Shown here: positions 51,641-60,706 of the stretch, in pieces
Layout: every line of letters starts with the position of its first letter
Position numbering within the stretch: the stretch's first letter is position 1
Assembly (NCBI GenBank): GCA_019636015.1
Contig: JAHBYJ010000001.1
Coordinates: 62,001 to 126,000, forward strand
Reading direction: 5' to 3'
From: Parvibaculaceae bacterium
Lineage (GTDB): Bacteria > Pseudomonadota > Alphaproteobacteria > Parvibaculales > Parvibaculaceae
Length of the DNA: 64,000 bases
Position numbers and translations under genes: made by a program
The notes under the pieces: generated by a model
Databases searched by the model: none
What the model was told of the DNA's origin: nothing
What the model saw: only the letters and a program-made list of their open reading frames with translations

Positions 51641-53443
51641 TTAGAGACGGAATTCGCCGGCGCAGATCTTGCCGTAGAGGTGCTGGTCCACCGGCACGTA
51701 TTTCTTCTGCACCGGGCAATTGAAATAGATCGGCTCGGGAATGACCGACGGATCGAAACCCTCCTTCACCAGTTCGACCTTGCGGTGCTTGAAAGTGCCC
51801 GTGATTTCGATCTCGGGCTGGATGCGCAGGAAGACGGGTACCGCATAGTCCGGCAGTTCCTTCTGCATTTGCAGTCGGAACCTGTCGAGATCGAGCGAGC
51901 CGTTCTCCGCCACGATCGACGCCATGCCCGCGCGGCCGTCGGCGCCCGGCACATGAACGCCATAGACATTGGCTTCCTTGACACCCGGGAAGACGGAAAT
52001 CGCTTCCGCGACTTCGGACGTCGCGACGTTCTCGCCCTTCCAGCGGAAGGTATCGCCGATACGGTCGACGAAATAGAAATAGCCGAGCTTGTCCTGACGG
52101 AGCAGATCACCCGTGCGAAACCAGGCGTCGCCCTTTTCGAAGACGTCGCGGAGAATCTTCTTCTCCGTTTCTTCCTTCTTGGCGTAACCGTCGAAACGGC
52201 CCGTCGGCTGCTCCGGATCGTCGGTGATCTTGCCGAGGGCCTCGCCCGCCTCGCCGAACTCGGCCTTGATGCAGAAGCCGTCTGGCCCGCGCACCGGCTG
52301 TTCATTCTCGATATCGAATTTCACGATCTCGACATTGAACTTCGCCTTGGCCCAACTCGGGATGCGGCCAATGGCGCCCGGCGAACCGTCGAAATTCATC
52401 AGCGCCACATTGCCTTCCGTGGCGCCATAGAATTCGAGCACGCGCGGGATCTTGAAGCGGTCCTGAAACGGCTTCCAGATTTCCGGCCTCAAGCCGTTGC
52501 CCACTGCGAGACGAATCTTGTGCTTGCGCTCCTTCGGGTGCTTCTCGGTGTTGAGCAGGTAGCGGCAGAGCTCGCCGATATACTGGAAGAGCGTCGCCTT
52601 GTACTTATGCGCGTCGTCCCAGAAGTGTGTGGCGGAAAATTTGCGGCGCAGGATCACCGAGCCGCCAACCGTCAGCGTCGAACCGACAGCGCAAACGCCG
52701 CCCGCCGAGTGATAAAGCGGCAGGACGCAATACATGCGATCCTTTTCGGTCGCGTTCGTGCCTGCCGCGAAAGCGCCCATCATCGAATTCAGGCGCACAT
52801 GCGGAATCTTGGCTGCCTTCGGATTGCCGGTCGTGCCGCTCGTATAGATGAAGAGCGCATCGTCGTCCTGCGTCACATCCTTGCGGATATCGGCGGGAAG
52901 CGGATCGCCGGAAAGCTGCGCCAGCGCATTGTCGAGATCATGCGCGCCCTGCATCTGACCGCCCGTGCTCCAGACAGCCATCGGCCGCTCGAGCTGGTCC
53001 GCTGCCGTGGAGTAATTCTCGGCAAGTTCCGCTCCGAGGATCAGGTGGTTCGCGTTTGAGATATTGAGGCAGTGCGCGAGCGGGCCCTTGGTGAGGTTGG
53101 TGTTGATGAGCGCGGCCGTGGCGCCCGCCTTCACGATACCGAGCCAGGCGATCAGATATTCCGGCCGGTTTTCCATCATCAGCGCGACGACATCGCCGCG
53201 GCCGAGCCCCTGCTCCTGAAGCCAGCGGGCGTATTTATTCGCTTCCGCGTTATATTCACGATAGGTGACCTTGCGGTCCTCGAAATAGATCGCAACGTTG
53301 TTCGGCTTGGTCCGCGCCAGGTCCTCGATGATGTCCGAGTAGGTGCGCGACGTGTCTGCGCGGATTTCCTTGAGCTTCTTCAGCGAACGGAGGGCCGCCC
53401 GCACGAAGACGATCTCGTTGCCGACCCGCTTGAAGAAACCCAT
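51641..53443 (-). CDS. FATP-type (very) long-chain acyl-CoA synthetase
   Basis: 600 residues from ATG 53443, preceded by GGGAGG. The ATP loop is FIYTSGTTGNPKAAKIPHVR, then YGATEGN, FRTGDLLRQDKLGYFYFVDRIGDTFRWKGENVAT (in parts) and FKHRKVELVKEGFD, the blocks of SLC27/FATP and of bacterial homologues. An N-terminal hydrophobic patch could help membrane association. It activates long or very long acids and may take part in uptake. It is convergent with the luciferase-like monooxygenase. Confidence 0.9.
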   Translation of the reverse strand: MGFFKRVGNEIVFVRAALRSLKKLKEIRADTSRTYSDIIEDLARTKPNNVAIYFEDRKVTYREYNAEANKYARWLQEQGLGRGDVVALMMENRPEYLIAWLGIVKAGATAALINTNLTKGPLAHCLNISNANHLILGAELAENYSTAADQLERPMAVWSTGGQMQGAHDLDNALAQLSGDPLPADIRKDVTQDDDALFIYTSGTTGNPKAAKIPHVRLNSMMGAFAAGTNATEKDRMYCVLPLYHSAGGVCAVGSTLTVGGSVILRRKFSATHFWDDAHKYKATLFQYIGELCRYLLNTEKHPKERKHKIRLAVGNGLRPEIWKPFQDRFKIPRVLEFYGATEGNVALMNFDGSPGAIGRIPSWAKAKFNVEIVKFDIENEQPVRGPDGFCIKAEFGEAGEALGKITDDPEQPTGRFDGYAKKEETEKKILRDVFEKGDAWFRTGDLLRQDKLGYFYFVDRIGDTFRWKGENVATSEVAEAISVFPGVKEANVYGVHVPGADGRAGMASIVAENGSLDLDRFRLQMQKELPDYAVPVFLRIQPEIEITGTFKHRKVELVKEGFDPSVIPEPIYFNCPVQKKYVPVDQHLYGKICAGEFRL

Positions 53444-53634
53444 ATCCTGCAATCCTCCCGAATTCGCATTGTTTCAGCTGGTTCCAGTGTTTATGCCCGC
53501 GAGGGCGGCGGACCGTCAAGAAAAGCCGTCGCGGAAAGGCCGATTTCCTGGCCACCCCGTGACAGGAAGGGCCGCGAACTGCAATATCCCGCCGGGAGCT
53601 GTGGGCACCGCTAACATTTTCGTGATCGGACAGG

Positions 53635-53937
53635 ATGACAGACGGCAAGGACGAGGAGCGGGGCGAGATTCTGCTCGATGTGATCGGTCAGCAATGCCCG
53701 CTGCCCGTGCTGCGGGCGCGAAAGAGATTGCTGCGCCTCGAGGCCGGAGCGTTGCTCCGCGTTTTCGCGAGCGATCCGGTGGCGCGGATCGACATGCCGC
53801 ATTTTTGCGCCGAAGCGGGCCACGAACTCGTCGAGGTCCGCGACCGCGGCACATGGATCGAATTCCTGATCCGCCGGGGCAATGCCATGGTTGAGGCCGA
53901 GGACGAGCTTCTCGCCAAGCCCGTGAAGAGCCTCTAG
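53635..53937 (+). CDS. TusA-family sulfurtransferase-like protein
   Basis: 100 residues. IGQQCPLPVLRARKRLL contains the conserved Cys21-Pro motif; DPVARIDMPHFCAEAGHELVE is the usual second half of the family. Such proteins carry sulfur as persulfide, for example to tRNA thiouridine or molybdenum cofactor. No other tus gene is present. Its last 4 bases overlap the convergent acetyltransferase gene. Confidence 0.88.
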   Translation: MTDGKDEERGEILLDVIGQQCPLPVLRARKRLLRLEAGALLRVFASDPVARIDMPHFCAEAGHELVEVRDRGTWIEFLIRRGNAMVEAEDELLAKPVKSL

Positions 53938-54530
53938 AACGCGAACTCCTCGGCAAGGACGGCGTAGAGATATTCGTCCCGCCAGGCATCCTGAATGTAT
54001 TTGCTGCGCCGGAAGGCGCCCTCGCGCCGCATGCCGAGCTTTTCCAGGACGCGGGCCGAAGCCTTGTTGCGCTGGTCGCAGGTCGCGACGATGCGTTGCA
54101 GTCCGAGATCGTGGAATGCCGCCGCCATGACCGCATGCGCGGCTTCCGCGGCATAGCCGGCACCCCAGAATTCCGGATGCAGGACATAGCCGATCTCCGC
54201 TGTGCGATTGTCCCAGTCGATGAGCTTGAGACCGACAGCCCCGATGAGCCGGCGCTTCTCGCCGCGCCTGCGGATCTGCTTCAGTACAATGGCGAGATCG
54301 AAATTGGCCCTTTGCTTTTCTTTCTGGTCATCCAGGAAGGCGCGGACCGACTGCTTGCTCTGGTCGGCTGTGTTCGGACCCCAGATCAGGAACTGCGTCA
54401 CTTCCGGGAGCGACGAATAGGCATGGACAGCGTCCACGTCATTTGCCGCAAATTCACGGATGAGAAGGCGCGCCGTTTCGAGAGGAAGGGCAATCGAAGG
54501 CGCGAGCTCCGCCCGCTTGCCCCGTCTCAT
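53934..54530 (-). CDS. GNAT acetyltransferase, RimJ-like
   Basis: 198 residues. TARLLIREFAANDVDAVHAYSS, GYVLHPEFWGAGYAAEAAHAV and CDQRNKASARVLEKLGMRREG are the typical blocks of the RimJ/RimL acetyltransferase type, with the acetyl-CoA loop at GAGYAAEA. It acetylates an amino group of a protein or small molecule. Its start codon overlaps the stop of the upstream ArsC-like gene (ATGA). Confidence 0.88.
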   Translation of the reverse strand: MRRGKRAELAPSIALPLETARLLIREFAANDVDAVHAYSSLPEVTQFLIWGPNTADQSKQSVRAFLDDQKEKQRANFDLAIVLKQIRRRGEKRRLIGAVGLKLIDWDNRTAEIGYVLHPEFWGAGYAAEAAHAVMAAAFHDLGLQRIVATCDQRNKASARVLEKLGMRREGAFRRSKYIQDAWRDEYLYAVLAEEFAF

Positions 54531-54883
54531 TTTGCGAAGGCCTTGCGGATGGCGGGCAGCTGCGACTCCCGAAAGCCGGAGATCACAGCCTTGCCGTTGT
54601 CGAAGACAGGACGCTTGATCAAGGCGGGATGGGCCGCCATGAGTTTGACGGCCTTCGCCTCTGTGAGCCCTGCCTTTTCGTTATCGGCAAGCCCGCGCCA
54701 GGTCGTGCTCGATTTGTTGAGCAGCGCCTCCCAGCCGACGGCGCTGGCAAGTCGCTTCACCTCGGCGGCGGAAATCCCTTCCGCTTTCAGATCGTGGAAT
54801 CGATGCGAAATCCCTTCCGCCTCGAGCCATTTGACGGCCTTGCGGCAAGTATCGCAGTTCTTCAATCCGTGGAGTGTCAGCAC
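54527..54883 (-). CDS. ArsC/Spx-family reductase, YffB-like
   Basis: 118 residues. The redox Cys pair is LKNCDTCRKA (Cys10, Cys13) at the N-terminus; LLNKSSTTWRGLAD and LIKRPVFDNGKAVISGF follow. This pattern fits the ArsC-like YffB/Spx group, small thioredoxin-fold proteins that use glutathione. True arsenate reductases carry CxxxR with other Cys residues; no ars genes are near. Translationally coupled to the acetyltransferase gene. Confidence 0.83.
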   Translation of the reverse strand: MLTLHGLKNCDTCRKAVKWLEAEGISHRFHDLKAEGISAAEVKRLASAVGWEALLNKSSTTWRGLADNEKAGLTEAKAVKLMAAHPALIKRPVFDNGKAVISGFRESQLPAIRKAFAK

Positions 54884-54964
54884 CGCCCCGTCCCGCTTAT
54901 TGCTTCACCGAGAGAAGCATAGCCGGGATCGGGGAAGGGCCAAAGCCTGCTGCGGCAGGCAGGA

Positions 54965-55768
54965 TCAGGCAGCCTGCTTCTGCATCTGCTCGGCGCGCAT
55001 GGCCTTGAATGCCTGTTCGGCGGCAGTCGCCACCGGTTCCGCTTCACGATAGGCAGCGGGCGTTGCGATACCGAGTTCGGCGCGAACCTGCGCAAGTGGC
55101 TTTTCGAGCATGGCTTCCCAGTCGGTTGCGGGCAGCCAGGCGGCTTTCTTTCCGTTCCGGTAGGCCTCGCGAATGACGCGCCAGATCTTGACCTCGGGCA
55201 GACTCTTCGCCGTCACGCGGGCGCCGACAAGCACGATGAAGCCGATGCCGCGATTGCGCGTCTGCGCATAGGTGAAGGCAAGCAGCGCGAGCTCGCCAAG
55301 CCCGTCGCGGCCATAGCCGGAGACCACGTGCCAGAGATCGTGCTGGTCGCGCAGACGTGCGCCGAAGAGAAGCTCGTCCTCAGAACGCAGGTCGATGCGT
55401 TCCACAGCCTCGCTCGCGGCCACAAGCCCGTCGGCGGTGAGGTCTTCCTCGGCCATGAATTCATGATAGGTGCGGCCAAGCGTGCCCGCCGGAAGCGCAG
55501 AAAGCCGCGCCCGGTCGCTGAGAGCCGCTATGAGATCGCGCTTCTCGGCCAGGATGCGGCGGCCCGCTTCCGTCTGCACGAAGCGCCGGAAACCCCTGCC
55601 CACAGAATCGCCCGAAAGCGCGTCGATGATCTTGAAAACCTGGGACGTGTCTTCCTTGTCCGCGATGAGGGCGCGGATGGCGCGGATCGCCTTGAGGGGT
55701 TGCATGCGCTTGCGCGCAGGCTTCGCCGGGGCGGCACTGCGAAACTCGGTTGGGCTTGCTGTCGTCAT
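54965..55768 (-). CDS. coq4: Coq4-family ubiquinone biosynthesis protein
   Basis: 267 residues. The zinc motif HDLWH lies in QHDLWHVVSGYGRD, the hallmark of Coq4; RTYHEFMAEEDL and AREAYRNGKKAAWL-like helices follow. Coq4 is known from eukaryotes and alphaproteobacteria and removes the C1 carboxyl group with hydroxylation of the ubiquinone ring. It may work here with the Coq7 gene at 61.5 kb. A good sigma-70 promoter lies upstream. It is divergent from the TetR gene at 55881. Confidence 0.88.
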   Translation of the reverse strand: MTTASPTEFRSAAPAKPARKRMQPLKAIRAIRALIADKEDTSQVFKIIDALSGDSVGRGFRRFVQTEAGRRILAEKRDLIAALSDRARLSALPAGTLGRTYHEFMAEEDLTADGLVAASEAVERIDLRSEDELLFGARLRDQHDLWHVVSGYGRDGLGELALLAFTYAQTRNRGIGFIVLVGARVTAKSLPEVKIWRVIREAYRNGKKAAWLPATDWEAMLEKPLAQVRAELGIATPAAYREAEPVATAAEQAFKAMRAEQMQKQAA

Positions 55769-55824
55769 CGGCTATGTCCCGTTGTTATAGTGGCGGCTTC
55801 AGCCCCCGCGCGCCTGTATCTGAC

Positions 55825-55853
55825 CATATAGGCTATACTTACATGTTTGTCAA
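55825..55853 (-). promoter_or_regulatory. Sigma-70-type promoter of coq4
   Basis: On the minus strand TTGACA (55848-55853), a 17-base spacer and TATATG (55825-55830), about 57 bases before the coq4 start. The spacer contains the palindrome ACATGT, a possible site for the divergent TetR protein. Confidence 0.6.
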
Positions 55854-55880
55854 TAGACTCTTCCCCGGAAGGACCTGAGA

Positions 55881-56540
55881 GTGTCGAGCGCCGTAAAATC
55901 CGAGACTTCCACCCCGAAGCCACCCGCAAAGCGGGTACGCCGGACCGCGGAGGAGGCAAGGCGGCTGATCCTCGACGCCGCGGAAGCCCGGCTCGCCCGC
56001 CAGGGCCCCGAGGGGCTGCGCCTTCAGGACATCGCCCGGGATGTGGGCATTTCCCACCCCGCGATTCTCCACCATTTCGAGAGCCGGGAAGGCCTTGTGC
56101 GCGCCCTGATCGGCCGGGCGAACAGGCAACTCCGCGACAAGCTGCTCTCGGCGCTGGACGGAGACGGGGAAGGCAGCGACACGGCCTATCACATCGGCCA
56201 TGTCTTCGAGGCGCTGAGCGACCGCGGCACGGCGCGGCTCCTGTCCTGGCTGCTGCTGACCGGACGCGCGAGCGACGAGCAGATGGAGCCCAATGTGATG
56301 CGCGAGATCGTGGACGCTATTCAGGCGCGCCGCGAGGACCATGCCCGGCAGGAAAAGCAGCCCGCGCCCGACCGCGAGGACACGCTGTTCATCGCCATGC
56401 TGACGGCGAGCGCCGCCTTCGGCGAGGCAATCGTCGGAAGGCAGCTCGCGGAGGCCGCAGGCCTTGACCGGGACGGGCTCGCCCGCTTCCGCCTCTGGTT
56501 TGCCCGGATGATCAACGACCACCTCGACACCGGCAAGTGA
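55881..56540 (+). CDS. TetR-family transcription regulator
   Basis: 219 residues from GTG 55881. HTH: RRLILDAAEARLARQGPEGLRLQDIARDVGISHPAILHHF (in parts). The lead KPPAKRVRRT is basic. The ligand domain is helical. It is divergent from coq4, so control of coq4 or of itself is possible. It is convergent with the second TetR gene, next to it. Confidence 0.88.
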   Translation: MSSAVKSETSTPKPPAKRVRRTAEEARRLILDAAEARLARQGPEGLRLQDIARDVGISHPAILHHFESREGLVRALIGRANRQLRDKLLSALDGDGEGSDTAYHIGHVFEALSDRGTARLLSWLLLTGRASDEQMEPNVMREIVDAIQARREDHARQEKQPAPDREDTLFIAMLTASAAFGEAIVGRQLAEAAGLDRDGLARFRLWFARMINDHLDTGK

Positions 56541-57212
56541 TCACCCGGTCTTCCGCCGGATCAGATCGCGCATCAGCCCCACGAGTTTTTCCGAAGATAT
56601 TTCCGGCCTCAGCACCCGCGCGACCATCACCCCGTCGAGAAAGACGGAGACGAGTTCTGCGAGGTCATGCGCCTCGCGAAGCGACGCGCCTTCCTCGCGA
56701 AGCGCATGGCCGATCAGGTCCGTTTCCGTATCGTAGAAGCGACGGATCGCTTCATCCGTCTGCGCCGAGCGCTGGCCAGAATGCGCATAGTCGAGGATCA
56801 CCTTCAGGAACCGCGTGATCTCGCCGAAGAGCTGAAGATTGCTGGTGAGCCAGGCATCGAGATCGCCGATGCCGCCTTCGCGCTTCTTGATGTCCTCATA
56901 GGCGGCGAGCGCATCCGACAGTGCCTTGCGCACGACGAACTGGAAGAGATCGTCCTTGTCCTCGAAATAGTAATAGATGAGCGCCGGGTTGATGCCGGCC
57001 GCCTCGCCGAGCTCCTTGTTGGAGACGGCGGCAACGCCCGAACGCGAAAAGAGCCTGAGCGCCGCCTCGGCAATCGCATCGCGTTTCGCCTCGTTCGGCT
57101 GTTCGACAGGCGGACGCCCCGGTCTTCGCGCCTGCGCCGCACGGGAGCCGCCTTTCGCTTTGATGTCTTTCGCGGGCTTTTTCTTTTCTTTTGCCGCGTT
57201 CTTTGCCGCCAC
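56541..57212 (-). CDS. TetR-family transcription regulator
   Basis: 223 residues from GTG 57212, two bases after the stop codon of the creatininase gene, with GAAGGG upstream; an ATG at 57251 would overlap that gene. A Lys/Ala-rich lead (AKNAAKEKKKPAKDIKAKGG) precedes the HTH RDAIAEAALRLFSRSGVAAVSNKELGEAAG (in parts). It is the last gene of the run GlnT, creatininase, TetR on the minus strand and probably their regulator. Confidence 0.87.
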   Translation of the reverse strand: MAAKNAAKEKKKPAKDIKAKGGSRAAQARRPGRPPVEQPNEAKRDAIAEAALRLFSRSGVAAVSNKELGEAAGINPALIYYYFEDKDDLFQFVVRKALSDALAAYEDIKKREGGIGDLDAWLTSNLQLFGEITRFLKVILDYAHSGQRSAQTDEAIRRFYDTETDLIGHALREEGASLREAHDLAELVSVFLDGVMVARVLRPEISSEKLVGLMRDLIRRKTG

Positions 57213-57214
57213 CG

Positions 57215-57976
57215 CTATCCGCCCTTCACCGCTTCGGGGATTGCCGGCCATTCCTCCGTTTCGGCTGCTTCCAGCAGCTTCTCGAAATCGGCAACGATCC
57301 GGTCGAGCATTTCGCGGCCGAGCTTAGCAGAGGATTCGCTCGGCCGCCCAACCACGCCGTTCGGCGTCACCGCGGGCATGGCATAGCGCCATATCTTGCC
57401 GACGGTGACATCTTCGACATCTTCCGCCCGGTCCATCTGTACCCAGTCGGGATCGATCGCGAGCACCATGGATGTCTCGGCGACATTGGCATGGATATCG
57501 GCCGCATCGAGCGTATAGAGCCGGAGTGCCTCCGCCGAAATCTCCCAGAGGCCGCGCGTTGCAAAGCGCATATCGGGATGTTCATAGCGCAGCCGCAGGA
57601 TCGCGCTTTCGATGCTCGGTCCGTTGGTTGCATGACCGGAGATGAAGAGTAAACGGTCGATGCCGGTGGTGCGGATCGCCCAGTCCGCCACCTCACAGAG
57701 AACGCTCGCGAGCGTTTCCGGCGAAAGCGAAATCGTGCCCGGCCATGCATCGGAATGGCCGAAGGAGCAGCCATAGGGAATGGCCGGCAGGAGAAGCACA
57801 TTGCGGCGCCGGCAAGCCTCGCCGCAAATCGTTTCCGCGAGCAGCGTGTCCGTGCCCGTGGCGAGATGCGGCCCATGCTGCTCCGTCGCGCCGATGGGCA
57901 GGACCGCCATGCGGCGGCCCTGCCTTTCCACGAGATCGCCGATCTGCGGCGCGGTGAGTTTTGCCCAGGAGGTCAT
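57215..57976 (-). CDS. Creatininase-family amidohydrolase
   Basis: 253 residues. IGATEQHGPHLATGTDT holds the metal ligands Glu32, His34 and Asp43; ISGHATNGPS and IHANVAETSM complete the active-site pattern. The family cuts cyclic amides and other C-N bonds; members also occur in peptide maturation (MftE). It is 9 bases after the GlnT-type synthetase and 2 before the TetR gene. By context it may cleave an amide or lactam in amine breakdown; this is inference. Confidence 0.87.
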   Translation of the reverse strand: MTSWAKLTAPQIGDLVERQGRRMAVLPIGATEQHGPHLATGTDTLLAETICGEACRRRNVLLLPAIPYGCSFGHSDAWPGTISLSPETLASVLCEVADWAIRTTGIDRLLFISGHATNGPSIESAILRLRYEHPDMRFATRGLWEISAEALRLYTLDAADIHANVAETSMVLAIDPDWVQMDRAEDVEDVTVGKIWRYAMPAVTPNGVVGRPSESSAKLGREMLDRIVADFEKLLEAAETEEWPAIPEAVKGG

Positions 57977-57985
57977 GGCGCGCCC

Positions 57986-59365
57986 TCATACGAAGGTGAG
58001 ATAGCGGTCTCGCTCCGTGGGCGTCACCATATAGAACTGGGCGTCCCACTCCTTGCGCTTCTGCGCGACATAGATGTCGATGAATTCGCTGCCGAGCACC
58101 GAGCGGGCGAAGTCGTTTTCATCGAGCGCATCCGCCGCTTCGAGCAGCGTCCGCGGCAAGCGGCGCAGATTGCCCGAGCGGGAGACGAGGTCGCGCGACA
58201 GGTAGAGATTGTCGTTGAGGGGCGAGCCCGGATCGGCCTTCCGGTCGAGACCGTCGAGCCCGGCATGAAGGCTGAGCGCGGAGGAGAGATAGAAATTGGC
58301 GCTCATGTCCGGCGCGCGGTTTTCGATGCAGGGCCGGTTCATCGGGAGCCGCAGCATGGCCGAGCGGTTGTTCCGTCCATAGGCGCGCAGAACCGGCGCC
58401 CAGGACATATCGGGCATCTCGCCCTGCGCAATGAGTCCCTTGTAGGAATTGAAGGTTGGGCAGGTGATGGCGCACAGCGCCTGCGCATGATCGAGCAGAC
58501 CCGCGGTGAAATGGAGCGTCTCATCCGTTACCGGCAGTCCATAGCTCTCGGCAAGCGCGCCGGCGCCGCGCTTTGAGGCGTCGAAAATGTTTTCCTTCGT
58601 GTCCACGTCCATGAGCGACATGTTGTGATGCGCGCCGGAACGGAAGTCATTGCTGAAAGGCTTCGGCATGAAGCTCGCGATGGCGCCATGCTTGTGCGCG
58701 ATGGATTTCACCATGAAACGGAAGAAGGTGAGACGGTCGGCGGTGACGAGCGCGTCGGCATAGCCGAAGTCGATCTCGAACTGCCCGTGCCCGCCTTCCT
58801 GATCGAAGGAATAAAGACCCCAGCCAAGTTCCTCGACATAGCGCGTCAGTTCTTCGAGGAAAGCCCCCGCGAGCGAAATCTGGTGCAGGTCATAGGCCGG
58901 CGTCGGACCGTGGAAGGTTTCGGACTGGAAGGGGGAGAGCCCCTTTTCCGAGCGGCGCAAGACATAGAATTCAGGTTCGATGCCGAGATTGAAGACAAGA
59001 TTGCGCTTCGCTGCCTTCTCCCGCGCCTTCTTCAGAATGACGCGGCTGCAATTCGCATAAGGCTCGCCATGGAAATAGAGATCGGACGCAAACCAGCAAT
59101 AGCGCCTGTCCCAGGGCAGGATCGTTGCGCTGGAGAGATCCGGCACCGTCGCGCATTCGTCGAAATGCGGTCCCACAAGCCCCATGCCTTCAAGCGCGCC
59201 GACCGTGAAAAGCTCGGAGCCGCCCGCCATGTCGGCAAAATGCGCAATGGGCACACATTTCGTTTTTGAAACGCCATGCACATCGACATAGGTCGCATAG
59301 CAATATTCGACGCCTTCGCTTTTCAGCTTCTTCAGAACTTCCGCTATCTGATCCTTGCCGTTCAT
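57986..59365 (-). CDS. Glutamine synthetase-like enzyme, GlnT/GmaS type
   Basis: 459 residues. It has the GS fold: GIEPEFYVLRR, YSFDQEGGHGQFEIDFGYADAL (in parts), SGAHHNMSL and NRSAMLRLPM with ENRAPDMSANFYL. The N-terminus KLKSEGVEYCYATYVDVHGVSKTKCVP is that of GlnT and gamma-glutamylmethylamide synthetase rather than GlnA, and the adenylylation Tyr of GlnA is not seen. It probably ligates an amine to glutamate with ATP. Neighbours are creatininase and a flavin reductase, which fits amine or amide use. Confidence 0.87.
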   Translation of the reverse strand: MNGKDQIAEVLKKLKSEGVEYCYATYVDVHGVSKTKCVPIAHFADMAGGSELFTVGALEGMGLVGPHFDECATVPDLSSATILPWDRRYCWFASDLYFHGEPYANCSRVILKKAREKAAKRNLVFNLGIEPEFYVLRRSEKGLSPFQSETFHGPTPAYDLHQISLAGAFLEELTRYVEELGWGLYSFDQEGGHGQFEIDFGYADALVTADRLTFFRFMVKSIAHKHGAIASFMPKPFSNDFRSGAHHNMSLMDVDTKENIFDASKRGAGALAESYGLPVTDETLHFTAGLLDHAQALCAITCPTFNSYKGLIAQGEMPDMSWAPVLRAYGRNNRSAMLRLPMNRPCIENRAPDMSANFYLSSALSLHAGLDGLDRKADPGSPLNDNLYLSRDLVSRSGNLRRLPRTLLEAADALDENDFARSVLGSEFIDIYVAQKRKEWDAQFYMVTPTERDRYLTFV

Positions 59366-59386
59366 GTCCGCTTTCCTGTCGGCCGG

Positions 59387-60028
59387 TCACTGGGAACGCC
59401 CGGCCCAGACACGCCCCGGCCTGGGCGTATCGATCCGGTAATCGCTTGAATGACGTGAAAAGAAACCGCGCCCGAACGCTTCCGCCCGGACGAGCGGGCC
59501 GTCGGGATCTTGCGAGACCTCGCCGCGCGCATTGCCATAGCCATGCACGACGCCTGCGAAATCGGAGCCCGTATAGCGCGCATATTCCTGCATCTGATGA
59601 ACGATGCCGGCGCCGACATCGGGAAAGGTTTCTTCCGACGCCAGAAGCAGTCCGAGACGCTTGCCCATCATGCGCGGAACGACCTCCCCCGACTGCGGAT
59701 GCGAGGCGGCGACATAGCAGAACATGCGGTCGAAAAATGCCTTGAGCTGCGCCGACATGCCGTACCAGTAGACGGGCGTCGCCGCGATGAAGCCTTCCGC
59801 CGGAAGGAACTCATCGAAGAACGCGGCGCGGAATCCATCTTCGATGCCGCACTCGCCATCGACGCGGCGGCAGAGGCGGCAATCGCGGAGAAAGCCGGTG
59901 AGAATATCGTCGGCGAAGAGAAGGCGCGCTTCATGTCCGCTCGCTTCGAGCCCCCTTGTCGCCGCCTCGGCAAGCGCCGCCGAATTGCCGTTGCGGCGCG
60001 GGCTGGCACTGAGAACGAGGGCACGCAT
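59387..60028 (-). CDS. NAD(P)H-dependent FMN reductase / flavodoxin-fold protein
   Basis: 213 residues. The FMN phosphate loop is LSASPRRNGNSAAL; ATPVYWYGMSAQLKAFFDRMF is the second flavin-binding block. DCRLCRRVDGEC has Cys spaced as in some iron-sulfur flavoproteins, but one short of a cluster motif. It reduces FMN or a quinone-like substrate. It is 21 bases upstream of the GlnT-type gene and so probably the first gene of that operon. Confidence 0.85.
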   Translation of the reverse strand: MRALVLSASPRRNGNSAALAEAATRGLEASGHEARLLFADDILTGFLRDCRLCRRVDGECGIEDGFRAAFFDEFLPAEGFIAATPVYWYGMSAQLKAFFDRMFCYVAASHPQSGEVVPRMMGKRLGLLLASEETFPDVGAGIVHQMQEYARYTGSDFAGVVHGYGNARGEVSQDPDGPLVRAEAFGRGFFSRHSSDYRIDTPRPGRVWAGRSQ

Positions 60029-60177
60029 GACGGGATACTCCGGCGACGACTGCGACTTCGGGCACTATTCCATATTTTAATTGATTGATCAATTAAAATA
60101 ACTATCCCGATTGTGTGCGTCCTCGCCCGGCGCTGCGAGGCTGCTATTCTCGCCGCGCAGCAACGCGGGGACTCGCC

Positions 60178-60684
60178 ATGCAGACGGCTTCCATTTCGAT
60201 TCGCCCGGCCGAAGAGGCGGACCTTCCCTGCATTCTCGCGATCTATAACGATGCCGTCGCCAACACGACCGCCATCTGGAACGAGACGCCATCCGATCTC
60301 GCGGGGCGACGGAGCTGGTGGCAGGAGCGCACCGGCGCGGGCTTCCCCGTCCTCGTGGCTGCCGCCGCCGGCGAGGTCGCGGGATATGCAACCTACGGCC
60401 CTTTCCGCCCGCATGAGGGCTATCGCCACACCGTCGAGAATTCGGTCTATATGCGCGAGGACCGGCGGGGAAAAGGCATCGCCGCTGCGCTGATGGAGGC
60501 CCTGATCAACGAGGCGCGCACCCGGGATTTCCACGCCATGGTGGCGGGCATTGAAGCGGGGAACCTCGCCTCAATCCGCCTTCACCAGCGCTTGGGCTTC
60601 AGGGAAGTCGCACGGATGCCGGAAGTGGGCACGAAATTCGGCCGCTGGCTCGACCTCGTGCTGATGCAGAAGATGCTCGGGTGA
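60178..60684 (+). CDS. GNAT acetyltransferase, phosphinothricin/methionine-sulfoximine type
   Basis: 168 residues from ATG 60178. IRPAEEADLPCILAIYNDAVANTTAIWNE and VENSVYMREDRRGKGIAAALM, then FRPHEGYRHTVE, are the typical blocks of the Pat/MddA (YncA) group, with the acetyl-CoA loop RRGKGIA. These acetylate L-methionine sulfoximine and phosphinothricin. The presence of a glutamine-synthetase relative next door may be coincidental. Divergent from the flavin-reductase gene. Confidence 0.87.
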   Translation: MQTASISIRPAEEADLPCILAIYNDAVANTTAIWNETPSDLAGRRSWWQERTGAGFPVLVAAAAGEVAGYATYGPFRPHEGYRHTVENSVYMREDRRGKGIAAALMEALINEARTRDFHAMVAGIEAGNLASIRLHQRLGFREVARMPEVGTKFGRWLDLVLMQKMLG

Positions 60685-60706
60685 TACGCGGGAAAATTGC
60701 CCCGAC

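Noticed and set aside
54527..54883. Arsenate resistance from the ArsC-like protein
   Set aside because: The sequence fits the YffB/Spx group and no arsR, arsB or acr3 gene is adjacent.
57215..57976. Mycofactocin cluster because of the creatininase-type gene
   Set aside because: No radical-SAM maturase, precursor peptide or glycosyltransferase is nearby.
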